DNA of 34,220 bases from a virus, in the IMG/VR virus record IMGVR_UViG_3300036398_003475, positions 1 to 34,220 of that record; one strand, written 5' to 3'. Of this stretch, positions 1 through 6,661 are shown piece after piece (positions within the stretch are counted from its first letter, which is position 1; each line of letters begins with the position of its first letter). The notes under the pieces are model-generated. The model searched no databases. It saw only the letters and a list, made by a program, of their open reading frames with translations, and had not been told where the DNA came from. A program made the translations under genes and the position numbers.

Positions 1-822
1 TTGCATGAGCTGCTGTTCGCCGTAGAGGGCGAGGCCGACCCAGTATTCGACTTGGGGCAGCTTGAGCAGCTCGGGCGCTTGCTTCACGGTCGCTTGGTAG
101 GCCGTGTTGAGCGCGGTGCCTTTGGTGAAGATGTCGGGGAATAACGACTTGGCGGCATTGACTGCCGGCTGGCGTTGCGCAAGCCATTGCTGGCGCGCAG
201 GGGCGTAAGTCGTGAGTACATCGTCTGCCTTGATAAGGTAGTTTTTTACCTCGTCAGAATCGACGTAGACCTCGGTGCCGTCTGGTCGTTTGACTGTGGC
301 GCCGTCCGTATTACGGAGCGCCCAGCGGCGGACTTCCTGCGCGGACTTGATCTTGGCCTGGAGCGCTTCCTCGGTATCGACATCAGCCAGCGGGTTGTCC
401 GCGGAGGGCTGAAGGACGGGGCGGCTGGCCTCGTTGACCTGCGCCTCTAGTTCGGCGAGCTTGGTCTTGGCCGCGCTGTATTCGGTCTCCAGCGTCTGAG
501 CCTTTTCAAGGGCTTCTTTTTTCTGGGCCGTCAGCTTGTCGATCCGCTTTTGGACTTTCTCCTGCGGAACCGGGGCGTCGTCGTCTTCGGACTCTTCGTC
601 CTCGGACTCCTCCTTGGCATCTTCATCTTCGGACTCTTCCGCAGGCTTTTCGGCCTCGGATTCGTCCGACTCGTCATTGTCAGAGAGCTTTTCTTCTTCG
701 GCGTCGGTCTTGGGATCAGCCGCTTCCGGTGCTGGTTGATCCAGTCCGACTAGCGCTTCGCTGATCGACATAACGTCGAAATCTTCCACATCTACGGCCG
801 GGGCCGCGTCATCTGTCGCCAT
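1..822 (-). CDS. Acidic scaffold-like head protein (3' end outside window)
   Basis: The reading frame is open from an ATG at 822 to the window edge (274 codons, no stop). Residues about 30-75 are extremely acidic and Ser-rich (long D/E/S runs). A predicted coiled coil rich in K, E, A and Q follows (about 78-120), then a mixed helical region. Phage scaffolding proteins often combine an acidic low-complexity N-terminus with a coiled coil and lie just before the capsid gene. The start is preceded by a GAGAGG ribosome site. It is first in its transcript, downstream of the promoter at 918-945. The scaffold role is inferred from composition and position; another head-morphogenesis protein is possible. 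It is unusual that no portal gene lies between it and the terminase. Confidence 0.55.
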   Translation of the reverse strand, partial: MATDDAAPAVDVEDFDVMSISEALVGLDQPAPEAADPKTDAEEEKLSDNDESDESEAEKPAEESEDEDAKEESEDEESEDDDAPVPQEKVQKRIDKLTAQKKEALEKAQTLETEYSAAKTKLAELEAQVNEASRPVLQPSADNPLADVDTEEALQAKIKSAQEVRRWALRNTDGATVKRPDGTEVYVDSDEVKNYLIKADDVLTTYAPARQQWLAQRQPAVNAAKSLFPDIFTKGTALNTAYQATVKQAPELLKLPQVEYWVGLALYGEQQLMQ

Positions 823-917
823 GAGCTTAAACCTCTCAAGTAGGAACCAGGATGTACGTCATCCAGACCGATCAAACCTCGCGTGCCATGAGGGCACTAC
901 TCCACTTTGATACTACT

Positions 918-945
918 AGTATAACGACTACTGGACAAATGTCCA
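918..945 (-). promoter_or_regulatory. Sigma70-like promoter for the head genes
   Basis: On the minus strand a -35 box TGGACA (plus 940-945) is separated by 16 bp from a -10 box TATACT (plus 918-923). Each matches consensus at five of six positions. Transcription would run left into the scaffold-like gene starting at 822, giving a leader of roughly 90 nt. Confidence 0.6.
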
Positions 946-946
946 G
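931..946. promoter_or_regulatory. 16-bp palindromic operator candidate
   Basis: CTGGACA-AA-TGTCCAG is a perfect 7+7 bp palindrome with a 2-bp centre. It covers the -35 box of the promoter at 918-945, the classic position for a dimeric repressor or activator site. The binding protein is unknown. Confidence 0.5.
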
Positions 947-956
947 CAGAAAATTT

Positions 957-977
957 AGAATGCAGAATGCAGAATGC
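957..977. repeat. Three tandem AGAATGC heptamers
   Basis: AGAATGC occurs three times without spacing, followed by a related AAAATGG. It lies just upstream of the promoter at 918-945. It could be a binding site or a slippage-prone microrepeat. Confidence 0.6.
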
Positions 978-1115
978 AAAATGGGGCGGAAGGTCTCGTT
1001 GTGCGATACTTCGATTGTGTCGCCGGGAGACATTTGGCAGGTGTGGCGTGGATAGGATCGGCTATAGTTCTGCACAAGTGATGACACTTTGCGTCACCTT
1101 CTGTGCGGTGTTTTT

Positions 1116-1147
1116 GTGACACAAAAACAACCTGCAATTTGTGTCAC
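1116..1147. promoter_or_regulatory. Inverted repeat GTGACACAAA / TTTGTGTCAC
   Basis: The 10-bp arms are perfectly complementary (1116-1125 and 1138-1147) around a 12-nt centre. A related imperfect pair (GTGATGAC...GTCAC) lies just to the left at about 1078-1097. Repeated GTGACAC half-sites suggest a protein binding site rather than a terminator, as no T-tract follows on either strand. Confidence 0.4.
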
Positions 1148-1248
1148 GGCGCGTTACAAAGAAGGGGTTGTTTCTATAACGGGGTTCCCGAAGCGGCCGG
1201 ATTATACCCGATTGCGCGTGCTCGGGAAGGACGCTACATGTCCGCTTC

Positions 1249-1273
1249 ACACTACATTAGAGCGGTGTAGTGT
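1249..1273. other. Stem-loop ACACTACA / TGTAGTGT
   Basis: Perfect 8-bp arms with a 9-nt loop. No adjacent T-run is seen, so function is open: operator, RNA structure or packaging signal. Confidence 0.35.
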
Positions 1274-1324
1274 TGCGGGGATGTTTAGATCGGCGGCGGC
1301 AGATGGAGCGGCGCTTCATTTATG

Positions 1325-1356
1325 GCCGATAGTTCAAACGTGGCTTGAACTACGGC
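1325..1356 (-). terminator. Stem-loop at the end of the early operon (possible terminator)
   Basis: GCCG plus TAGTTCAA pairs with TTGAACTA plus CGGC, giving 12 base pairs with one bulged A and a 7-nt loop. It begins 9 nt past the stop of the last early gene (stop at 1365). The U-tract expected after the stem on the minus strand is absent, so a factor-dependent end or another RNA role is possible. Confidence 0.35.
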
Positions 1357-1364
1357 GCAAAAAA

Positions 1365-1649
1365 CTACTCCAAGCGGGAGGCTTCGGTGCGGCGTTGCTC
1401 GAGGGTGTCCCACAGTTCCTGCAGGGCGTTGAGCTGGCCGGCGGCGTGGGCTAGGTAGCCGGGTTCCTTGGCGGTGGCCATGGTGGCGACCAAGGTGCGG
1501 ATGTCGGAGATGCTGTCCTGCAGCTCGAGCATGACGGCGAGGTAGGCGGGCGGCGCCTGGTCGCGGGAGAAGGCGAGGGCGGCCTCGCGGTCGAAGTCTT
1601 CGTTGACGGTGTAGAGGTCAGTGGGGATGGTTTTGGTTTTGGTGAACAT
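1365..1649 (-). CDS. Small helical phage protein, unknown function
   Basis: 94 residues, unrecognised. It has a short polar N-terminus (MFTKTKTIPTDLY), then mostly amphipathic helix rich in A, L, E and Q, consistent with a small helical bundle. It is the last gene of the early/terminase transcript, 28 nt after the zinc-finger gene. There is no Shine-Dalgarno sequence; the start is preceded by AACAGCAAACACCTT, nearly the same leader as the gene starting at 11222. A head-completion or packaging accessory role is possible only from position. Confidence 0.65.
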   Translation of the reverse strand: MFTKTKTIPTDLYTVNEDFDREAALAFSRDQAPPAYLAVMLELQDSISDIRTLVATMATAKEPGYLAHAAGQLNALQELWDTLEQRRTEASRLE

Positions 1650-1677
1650 AAGGTGTTTGCTGTTCGCGAATGGCGAA

Positions 1678-1887
1678 TTAGCCGCGGCGCATGACGATAA
1701 TCTCTAGGGCATGGATGGCGTTCTGCAGGTGCGGGCCGCAGTCCCAGCAGATCGGGCCGTAGTGGCGGTCGTGGCCGTGGACATCTTGGATGCGAAGCGG
1801 CTTGGAACAGATGCCGCAGCGAGGGATGTCGCTACCGCGGCGTCCTGGGCGTAGGCGGTTGGGCGGGCATGGCGGCGACATGGTCAT
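1678..1887 (-). CDS. Small zinc-ribbon protein
   Basis: 69 residues. Two Cys pairs (CGIC about residue 24, CWDC about residue 47) with His residues between them form a plausible zinc knuckle, after a basic proline-rich N-terminus. The start codon overlaps the terminase stop (TGATG), and the strong site GGAGGAGG 11 nt upstream lies inside the terminase gene, so translation is coupled to TerL. A second in-frame Met (residue 3) could also be used. Cys-rich small proteins beside terminases are common and some are HNH or DNA-binding remnants; no HNH motif is visible. Confidence 0.65.
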   Translation of the reverse strand: MTMSPPCPPNRLRPGRRGSDIPRCGICSKPLRIQDVHGHDRHYGPICWDCGPHLQNAIHALEIIVMRRG

Positions 1888-3464
1888 CAGTAGCTACCTC
1901 CTCCGTGGCTGCGCAGGATGTCGCCTTCGACGTTGATGGCGTCGGAGAGGCAAACGTATCTCAAGAGATCTACAAAATCTTTAGTCGCGCCTTTTTTACC
2001 GTCAGCCGCAGTGTAAGTTTGCAACGCATAGATTAAGTTTTTGCAGTTCTCCGAGATGTAGAGCTTCGGCTGGTTGCGGGAGTCCACCGGCTTCTCGGGG
2101 TTGTAGCTAAGGGTGTCATTTATCATCGACACGCCCTCATCGATGCTGTCGCCCGGTGTCGCCGTGAAGAGCATGCCGAGGTCGGCCATTTCGTCGATGA
2201 GGGTGGTCGGCGATTCCTTGCCGAGCGTGCGGGCGTTGCCGTAGCGCGAATCCATCCATCTTTCAAAGATTTCCTCGCCGCCTTCAACGCGCAGGATCTC
2301 GTCTTTGTAGCGCTCCAAGCCAAAGCCGAAGTCCTGCTGCGCGGGTCCGGGCTTGCCGTCGAGCTTCTTGCCGTCCGGCAGCGCCCACTCGCCGGCATAA
2401 CCGATGCCTTCAATGTATGACGTTTGGTCGGGCCATTCGCGGTAGACAACGATGCGGCCGGCGGTGTCATGCACCGTCCAGATCATCGCCCAGTTTTTGC
2501 CGCTCGCCGGATCGACCCAATGGTAGCGGGTGCCTTGCGGGACATCCGAGGCGCGGATGACGTGAACCTTGGGATTGAACAGGGGGAAGCGGCCGGAGAT
2601 GGCTTTGGTCGGCACGCCGTAGGCTCGGCAGAGGATTTTTTCTTTGGTCTCGCTCTGCAGCTCTTTTTTCATGCGGGACCAGCCGGCCCAGGGATTGGAC
2701 TGCGTGTGGAAGTAGAGAATCGGGCGGCCTTTGGGATTTAGCTGCTCGATGGGCACTTTGTCGTAGCCGGAGATCTCGCCCTTGTCGTTTTTGAGTGGGA
2801 GCAGCTCGGCGTCGGTGTCGGTGATGGTCTTGGCGCCGGACAAGTAGTCGGCCACGGTTGGCGACCAGCCTTCGACCGGCGTGAAGGTCACGGCGAGTTT
2901 GCCGTTGCGGTCAACGAGACGGAAGCGGAGGGTTTCGAGGACATCCAGCGGGACCAGCTCGTCCGCCCAGGCAAAATCGATCTCGCCGCCCTCGAGCGTG
3001 CTCGGATCTTGGGCGTAGTTGCGGAAAATGCAGATCGATTGGTTCGGTGCGACAAATTTTGCCTCAGTAAAGCCACCCTTGACGCTGTAGGTGATGTTCG
3101 TGACCTGTCCCTTGCGCGCATTACGCCATTCCGGCGGCATATATTTCCATACACGGGGCTGCTGAAGTTCTATAGAATTTGGCGCGGTCGTTTGGAACAA
3201 CCACACCACCGCTCCGGGCTTGCCATACATGGTCTTAATGGCTTCTTTCGCCGCCCATTCCGTCTTTCCCGAGCGGTTGCCGCCGAGCACCAAGATCTCG
3301 CGGTGCTTTTCCAACAATTCGGAGGCGCGCTTCCACACCGGCGGGATAAATCCATAGCGAAACGGGTCTGATGCCTCGCGGGCGATCAGTTCTTCGCGTG
3401 TTTTGAGATATTTCCAGCCCTCGTCCGGCCCTAGTTTCTCAAGCAAGTCGAGATCGACCTGCAT
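1887..3464 (-). CDS. terL: Terminase large subunit
   Basis: DNA packaging motor and genome-cutting nuclease. Counted from the ATG at 3464 (525 residues), Walker A is GNRSGKT (62-68) and Walker B is IDFAWADE (162-169). A TFTPVEGW segment (about 193-200) fits coupling motif III. The C-terminal nuclease half has candidate acidic metal ligands in WVDPASG (D318) and further Asp in ERWMDSRYG. Size fits TerL proteins. The start is uncertain: the frame stays open and protein-like (RRPIYFVNEH) upstream to near 3560, with TTG and GTG candidates but no clear ribosome site, so the true N-terminus may be about 30 residues longer. It follows a run of tiny overlapping genes and overlaps the zinc-ribbon gene. 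A TerS partner is not adjacent; see 11407-11991. Confidence 0.93.
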   Translation of the reverse strand: MQVDLDLLEKLGPDEGWKYLKTREELIAREASDPFRYGFIPPVWKRASELLEKHREILVLGGNRSGKTEWAAKEAIKTMYGKPGAVVWLFQTTAPNSIELQQPRVWKYMPPEWRNARKGQVTNITYSVKGGFTEAKFVAPNQSICIFRNYAQDPSTLEGGEIDFAWADELVPLDVLETLRFRLVDRNGKLAVTFTPVEGWSPTVADYLSGAKTITDTDAELLPLKNDKGEISGYDKVPIEQLNPKGRPILYFHTQSNPWAGWSRMKKELQSETKEKILCRAYGVPTKAISGRFPLFNPKVHVIRASDVPQGTRYHWVDPASGKNWAMIWTVHDTAGRIVVYREWPDQTSYIEGIGYAGEWALPDGKKLDGKPGPAQQDFGFGLERYKDEILRVEGGEEIFERWMDSRYGNARTLGKESPTTLIDEMADLGMLFTATPGDSIDEGVSMINDTLSYNPEKPVDSRNQPKLYISENCKNLIYALQTYTAADGKKGATKDFVDLLRYVCLSDAINVEGDILRSHGGGSY

Positions 3465-3568
3465 GACAGGGTGCGGCGTGGGCTTGAAGCGTGTCTGGTG
3501 CTCGTTCACGAAATAGATCGGGCGCCGGCCGGTGCGTTTGCGCAACGCCAGCTTCCCCAAGCCGTTGG

Positions 3569-3781
3569 TTAAACCGGCGCGGCGCCCAAATTCTTGATGT
3601 CCATCGTGGGATTCTCCAAAACGACGAACTGATCGCTGCGCATGTAGCGCGTCTCGCCGGTGTCCTCGAGGATCACGGCGTAGATGTTGTTGAAATAGGC
3701 GCCCTGCGACTCCACATACCACACCGAGCCAAGACCGAGTGGTGTCTTGACGGGAACGGGGCGGGCGAATTCGTGGATCAT
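3569..3781 (-). CDS. Small phage protein upstream of terminase
   Basis: 70 residues, beta-rich (VKTPLGLGSVWYVES, NIYAVILED, MRSDQFVVLENP), consistent with a small SH3-like or barrel fold; function unknown. The ATG overlaps the stop of the preceding 42-residue gene (ATGA), which decides the start even though the frame is open further upstream. It ends before the terminase. Confidence 0.7.
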   Translation of the reverse strand: MIHEFARPVPVKTPLGLGSVWYVESQGAYFNNIYAVILEDTGETRYMRSDQFVVLENPTMDIKNLGAAPV

Positions 3782-3906
3782 GCAAAGTATGTGCAGGCGC
3801 CCCACTCGTCTCGCTCGGTGGAGCTGGGCATCCCGGAGATGGTCCGCGGCGTCACACCACATGAACGCCGGCGAGAACCCGCTTGAGCCTGCAACTTAAA
3901 AGTCAT
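3778..3906 (-). CDS. Tiny overlapping ORF (42 residues)
   Basis: Unrecognised. The protein is basic at its N-terminus (MTFKLQAQAGSRRRS) with two Cys and a WGACTYFA end. It is supported mainly by architecture: its start overlaps the stop of the 58-residue gene upstream (ATGA) and its stop overlaps the start of the 70-residue gene downstream (ATGA). That chain is typical of this operon. Confidence 0.5.
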   Translation of the reverse strand: MTFKLQAQAGSRRRSCGVTPRTISGMPSSTERDEWGACTYFA

Positions 3907-4079
3907 TTGGATTTGCGCTTGCGCGCGGCGAAGGCGGCGGCGAGGGCGGGCAAATTATTGCTGGCGCGGTCGCGGCCGACTTCGTTGTAAAGTTTGATAG
4001 CCTGCTTGAGCTTGGCCTTGATTTCTGGCGTGTCGGTCGGATAACTCGTCAGGTCGTACATGTCGCGGGGCTTAGTCAT
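3903..4079 (-). CDS. Small basic-tailed phage protein
   Basis: 58 residues. The N-terminal MTKPRDMYDLTSYPTDTPE is followed by an amphipathic helix and an Ala/Lys/Arg tail ending ARKRKSK, suggesting nucleic-acid or membrane contact. The ribosome site GGAGGG lies 8-10 nt before the ATG. It overlaps the preceding membrane-protein gene by 8 nt and the next ORF by 4 nt. No function is recognised. Confidence 0.65.
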   Translation of the reverse strand: MTKPRDMYDLTSYPTDTPEIKAKLKQAIKLYNEVGRDRASNNLPALAAAFAARKRKSK

Positions 4080-4227
4080 AAATGGTTACCCTCCATAGCC
4101 CGATTTGAGCCACCGCATAGCCCAACCAAATCAGACTATGCCAGTAGCGGTGCTGGATGAGGCCGAGGTCGATGGCGACAAAGAAATAAATGAAGCCGAC
4201 CGAGGCGATAAGGGCGCTGGAGGTCAT
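4072..4227 (-). CDS. Small two-helix membrane protein
   Basis: 51 residues with two hydrophobic segments: SALIASVGFIYFFVAIDLGL (about 4-23) and HSLIWLGYAVAQIGLW (about 30-45), with RYW between them. It is probably an inner-membrane hairpin. The ATG overlaps the stop of the preceding gene (ATGA). It could be a holin-like or superinfection-related protein, but its place in the packaging operon does not settle this. Confidence 0.65.
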   Translation of the reverse strand: MTSSALIASVGFIYFFVAIDLGLIQHRYWHSLIWLGYAVAQIGLWRVTIYD

Positions 4228-4379
4228 CGGCGCGCTTTGGCGGTCTTGGCGGATGCCCGAAATGCTTTGGCGGTCGGAGCGCCAGCGGAACCGGGTTTGC
4301 GCATCTTCTCGCCGCTTCCGGCGGCGATGCGGGCTTTTTTGGCGTGTATGTTGGCGTATAGTCCTGCGGGTTTTTTCAT
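4224..4379 (-). CDS. Conserved-type small basic phage protein (GLYANIHAK)
   Basis: 51 residues starting MKKPAGLYANIHAKKARIA, then SGEKMRKPGSAGAPTAKAF and a Lys/Ala tail. This GLYANIHAK...GEKMRKPG pattern is one I associate with small basic proteins of many phages; their role is not known to me. It has no Shine-Dalgarno sequence, the ATG following an AT-rich AATAATTT. It ends in an ATGA overlap with the membrane-protein gene. Confidence 0.75.
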   Translation of the reverse strand: MKKPAGLYANIHAKKARIAAGSGEKMRKPGSAGAPTAKAFRASAKTAKARR

Positions 4380-4382
4380 AAA

Positions 4383-4502
4383 TTATTCTTCTTCGTTGTT
4401 TCCGTAGCGGATGGCCCAGGCGAACATGCCGCCGTAGGCTGCTAGGGCGCCGAGCACTATGCCTGCGGCGAGGCCGATGAGGATGTAGCCGGCGGCGGTC
4501 AC
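4383..4502 (-). CDS. Tiny single-helix membrane protein (GTG start)
   Basis: 39 residues. One hydrophobic segment (YILIGLAAGIVLGALAAYGG, about 5-24) is followed by a short acidic tail NNEEE. The GTG start overlaps the TGA of the metallopeptidase-like gene (GTGA) and has a GGAGG site 11 nt upstream within that gene. Function unknown. Confidence 0.6.
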   Translation of the reverse strand: MTAAGYILIGLAAGIVLGALAAYGGMFAWAIRYGNNEEE

Positions 4503-4747
4503 TCGTGGACGCGCCTCCACTTGTCTTTCCACATCGACCTCGCCATCGTGGCGGACTTCTCGGCGACTGCTTCTTCGCTCATGTCAGGGCAGACATGGTG
4601 GAGCAGCTCATGCAGAACCGTGTCTAGCTCGTCCGCGCCGGATTGGCGGGGATCGATGTAGACTTTGCCGTCGCCCAAGGTCATGCCGTCCGCTTTTTCG
4701 CGGCCGAGCTTCTTGCGGACGATGGCGATGGTTCTGCGTGGGGGCAT
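4499..4747 (-). CDS. Small HELLHH zinc-metalloprotease-like protein
   Basis: 82 residues. The motif HELLHH (about residues 46-51) is the HExxH zincin signature, embedded in a helix after a short beta region (GDGKVYIDP). An acidic stretch (PDMSEEAVAE) follows that could supply the third ligand. The size suits minimal ImmA/IrrE- or SprT-like peptidase domains. It starts immediately after the upstream stop (TAAATG) and ends in a GTGA overlap. The function is inferred only from the motif; a structural zinc site without catalysis is possible. Confidence 0.7.
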   Translation of the reverse strand: MPPRRTIAIVRKKLGREKADGMTLGDGKVYIDPRQSGADELDTVLHELLHHVCPDMSEEAVAEKSATMARSMWKDKWRRVHE

Positions 4748-5515
4748 TTAGGCGGCTTTCTTCGCCATGAGCTGGACGTAGTGGAGGTTGAGACGCGCTT
4801 GGAAGACCTTCCAGAACGGCTCGGCTGAGAACATCCAAGCGACCTCGAAATCGTCCGGCGACTCCTTGCCGATGCGGACGATGCCGCGGCGCTGGACCTT
4901 CATGTCCGGGCGGTTTTCGTTCCAGAGTTGCTCGTAGCCAGCGAGCTGGACTTTGTGCGCGCCAACGATGGCTTTGGATGTCTTCCAGTCGAGGAGGACG
5001 ATTTTTCCGTCGCGGTCGCGGCTGGGCGCATCGATGGTGCCGCCGAAGAGGTATTCCTCGGAAACCAACTGCACTTCCGGCTCGATGACGGTGAGGCCCT
5101 CTTCGTCCCACCAGCGCTTGAAGTTGTTGAACGCGATGGTGGCTTTCTCGACATCCGCGGGGCTGAACTCGGAGAGGTCGGCAACGTGGTTGTGGAGAAA
5201 GCACTCAATGAGGAAGTGCGCGATGGTGCCGATGTCGGCGGCCTTGTCGCGCACCTTGCGGTAATCCTGACCTTCCATGCCGAGCTTCCACGCCCAGTGG
5301 ATGAGTCCGCTGCTGTCCTCGCCGATTTTGGCGATGGTGCTGGCGCCGGGAACGTCGGTGCCGTCTTTGAGCGGATACTTCTGGTGTGCGCGGGTCTTCT
5401 CGAGGCGGACGATTTTGCGTCCGTCCTCGGTGAAGCGATCCGGCTCCGCGGGCTTGGCGGCTTTCGCCGCCTTGCCCTTGGCGCTCGGTTTGCGTGTGGT
5501 GTTTTTCTTGGGCAT
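4748..5515 (-). CDS. PD-(D/E)XK nuclease, RecB/Cas4-like
   Basis: 255 residues. The N-terminus is Lys/Ala-rich (MPKKNTTRKPSAKGKAAKA). The nuclease core shows GTIAHFLIE (about 129-137, the RecB-family helix with a metal-binding His), FGGTIDAP (Asp about 191) and IVLLDWKTSK (D-x-K). A Q-L-x-x-Y motif follows (VQLAGYEQL). These are the ordered hallmarks of RecB/Cas4-like exonucleases. It follows the SSB gene by 5 nt, as expected for a replication/recombination unit in which the nuclease and SSB act on the same DNA ends. The start at 5515 is chosen over in-frame codons farther upstream, which would lie in the SSB gene. Confidence 0.85.
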   Translation of the reverse strand: MPKKNTTRKPSAKGKAAKAAKPAEPDRFTEDGRKIVRLEKTRAHQKYPLKDGTDVPGASTIAKIGEDSSGLIHWAWKLGMEGQDYRKVRDKAADIGTIAHFLIECFLHNHVADLSEFSPADVEKATIAFNNFKRWWDEEGLTVIEPEVQLVSEEYLFGGTIDAPSRDRDGKIVLLDWKTSKAIVGAHKVQLAGYEQLWNENRPDMKVQRRGIVRIGKESPDDFEVAWMFSAEPFWKVFQARLNLHYVQLMAKKAA

Positions 5516-5520
5516 GGCGA

Positions 5521-6093
5521 TTACCAGGTGATCTCTTCGTCGTCGGTGCCGGTCTTGGCCGCGGCGGGCTTGGCTTCCGAAACGTCGAAGCCGTAGCTGG
5601 CAGCGCTGCCGCCATCGCCCCAAGTGACTAGTTCAAGCACTTGCACCGCTTTGGGCTGCAGCGTAATGCCAGCGCCGAGGCTGGCCGTGTACCAAGCGTA
5701 GGGCACGACCGCGACTTTGATCTTGGAGCCGCCGCCGACATTGGCTTCAAGCGGCTGGCCGTCAGCGCCGAAGAGCTTCGGCTGGCGGGAATACTCTTCG
5801 CCGGCCTTGGTTTTGCCGATGGCTTTGACCTTGAGCTTCAATTGGACGACACCGTCGTTTTCTTCCCAGGGCGCGGCGTGCATCTTGAGCTTGTCCTTCT
5901 TCAGCTCGCGCTTCTTGTTGGCAACGAACTCGGCGAGGATCTCCTCAACGTCATCGAGGAACGGCTTGGCGTCCTCCGCGGACAGCTCAAGGTTGACTTT
6001 GAAAACCCCAATGTCGTCGAACTTGGTGTCGGGACGGTTGAGGCTGGGATAGCGAGCGATGCCCGCGGGTGTGGTCAGGGTTGTGTTTGGCAT
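5521..6093 (-). CDS. Single-stranded DNA-binding protein, T7 gp2.5-like
   Basis: 190 residues. It carries features of the gp2.5-type family: N-terminal YPSLNRPDTKFD, central KFGADGQPL-like loop, GGGSKIKVAVVPYAWY and AGITLQPKAVQVLELV, then an acidic C-terminal tail ending DDEEITW. The aromatic-ended acidic tail is the usual partner-binding element of phage SSBs. It coats ssDNA during replication and could contact the DnaB-like helicase and the adjacent nuclease. The start is not Shine-Dalgarno led; it follows CAAACACATAACACCC, one of several CA-rich leaders in this genome. Confidence 0.85.
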   Translation of the reverse strand: MPNTTLTTPAGIARYPSLNRPDTKFDDIGVFKVNLELSAEDAKPFLDDVEEILAEFVANKKRELKKDKLKMHAAPWEENDGVVQLKLKVKAIGKTKAGEEYSRQPKLFGADGQPLEANVGGGSKIKVAVVPYAWYTASLGAGITLQPKAVQVLELVTWGDGGSAASYGFDVSEAKPAAAKTGTDDEEITW

Positions 6094-6098
6094 GGGTG

Positions 6099-6464
6099 TT
6101 ATGTGTTTGGTTGGGTTTTTGGTTGGATGGGAAAGTCGGAGTGACGCATGAGCGTACAAAATTCATTGAACGGAAGCGTGACAAGCATCTCGCTGTGGTC
6201 GCGGCGGTGGATGACGGCGCACAGATCAGTGCCGGCGTCGCGGCGGGCCTGTGCGATGGCGGCATCCAAGTCGAAGCGGGCGCGGCCGTGGCGCTTGCAC
6301 TCGAAATGCCATCCGGGCAAGCAGGGCACGACAATGTCAGGCGCAGAGACTCCCCATTGTCCCTGGCTGACCTGCGCGCCCCGCTTGGCCGGAAAACCTT
6401 CGGCGGTCAGAGCTTTGGCGACTTCGCGCTCAAAGCATGCGCCTTTCTGGCGGGAGTTGATCAT
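6099..6464 (-). CDS. Holliday-junction-resolvase/PD-(D/E)XK-like nuclease
   Basis: 121 residues. The order of motifs is SRQKGACFEREVAKAL (E in helix 1), AKRGAQ, SAPDIVVPCL (Asp) and WHFECKRHG (E-x-K), followed by an amphipathic helix DLDAAIAQARRDAG. This is the Hjc/resolvase-like PD-(D/E)XK arrangement. It probably trims branched replication intermediates before packaging. The ATG at 6464 has GGAG 12 nt upstream and overlaps the preceding stop (ATGA). A general restriction-type nuclease is the alternative. Confidence 0.78.
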   Translation of the reverse strand: MINSRQKGACFEREVAKALTAEGFPAKRGAQVSQGQWGVSAPDIVVPCLPGWHFECKRHGRARFDLDAAIAQARRDAGTDLCAVIHRRDHSEMLVTLPFNEFCTLMRHSDFPIQPKTQPNT

Positions 6465-6661
6465 TGGCTTGAATAGCTCCAATATCGGACAACGCCTTCG
6501 GGAAGCGTCCTATAGCGCGAGTTTTCCCACTCACCACCCCTAACGTATGTGGCGTTCAAAATAACCCATTCGCCGCAGTCATAGGCTTTTACTGTTAGCG
6601 GAATGTTTTTCGGCGGTTCGCTGGCCCAAATATGCACAAAGTTTTTGTCGTCCTTATTCAT
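6461..6661 (-). CDS. Small phage protein, unknown
   Basis: 66 residues, mixed beta with many aromatic residues (HIWASEPP, YDCGEWVILNATYV, RYWSYSS). An ideal ribosome site GGGAGG lies 6 nt before the ATG, and the gene overlaps the helicase end by 8 nt. It is translationally coupled to the resolvase-like gene. Function unrecognised. Confidence 0.7.
   Translation of the reverse strand: MNKDDKNFVHIWASEPPKNIPLTVKAYDCGEWVILNATYVRGGEWENSRYRTLPEGVVRYWSYSSQ

Larger units (their letters stand above)
823..1364. other. Non-coding regulatory interval before the head genes
   Basis: No convincing gene is seen here; open frames are short, mutually overlapping and lack ribosome sites. The interval holds a sigma70-like promoter reading left, a 16-bp palindrome on its -35 box, three tandem AGAATGC heptamers (957-977), a 10-bp perfect inverted repeat (1116-1125 with 1138-1147), an 8-bp stem at 1249-1273 and a longer stem-loop at 1325-1356. 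It separates the early/terminase operon from the head genes, so it plausibly holds the late control region. A packaging site is an alternative. Confidence 0.6.

Noticed and set aside
536-753. Ser-rich and Phe-rich small ORFs opposite the scaffold-like gene
   Set aside because: They are the antisense of the acidic D/E/S-rich tract; the repetitive composition comes from that strand.
1089-1454. A 121-codon plus-strand ORF in the left intergenic region
   Set aside because: It overlaps the well-supported minus gene at 1365-1649, has no ribosome site and runs through the inverted repeats and stem-loops.
4928-5596. Long plus-strand ORF of 222 codons opposite the RecB/Cas4-like nuclease
   Set aside because: It is antisense to a gene with ordered nuclease motifs, and its Val/Ala/Gly-rich composition is that of a GC-rich complement.
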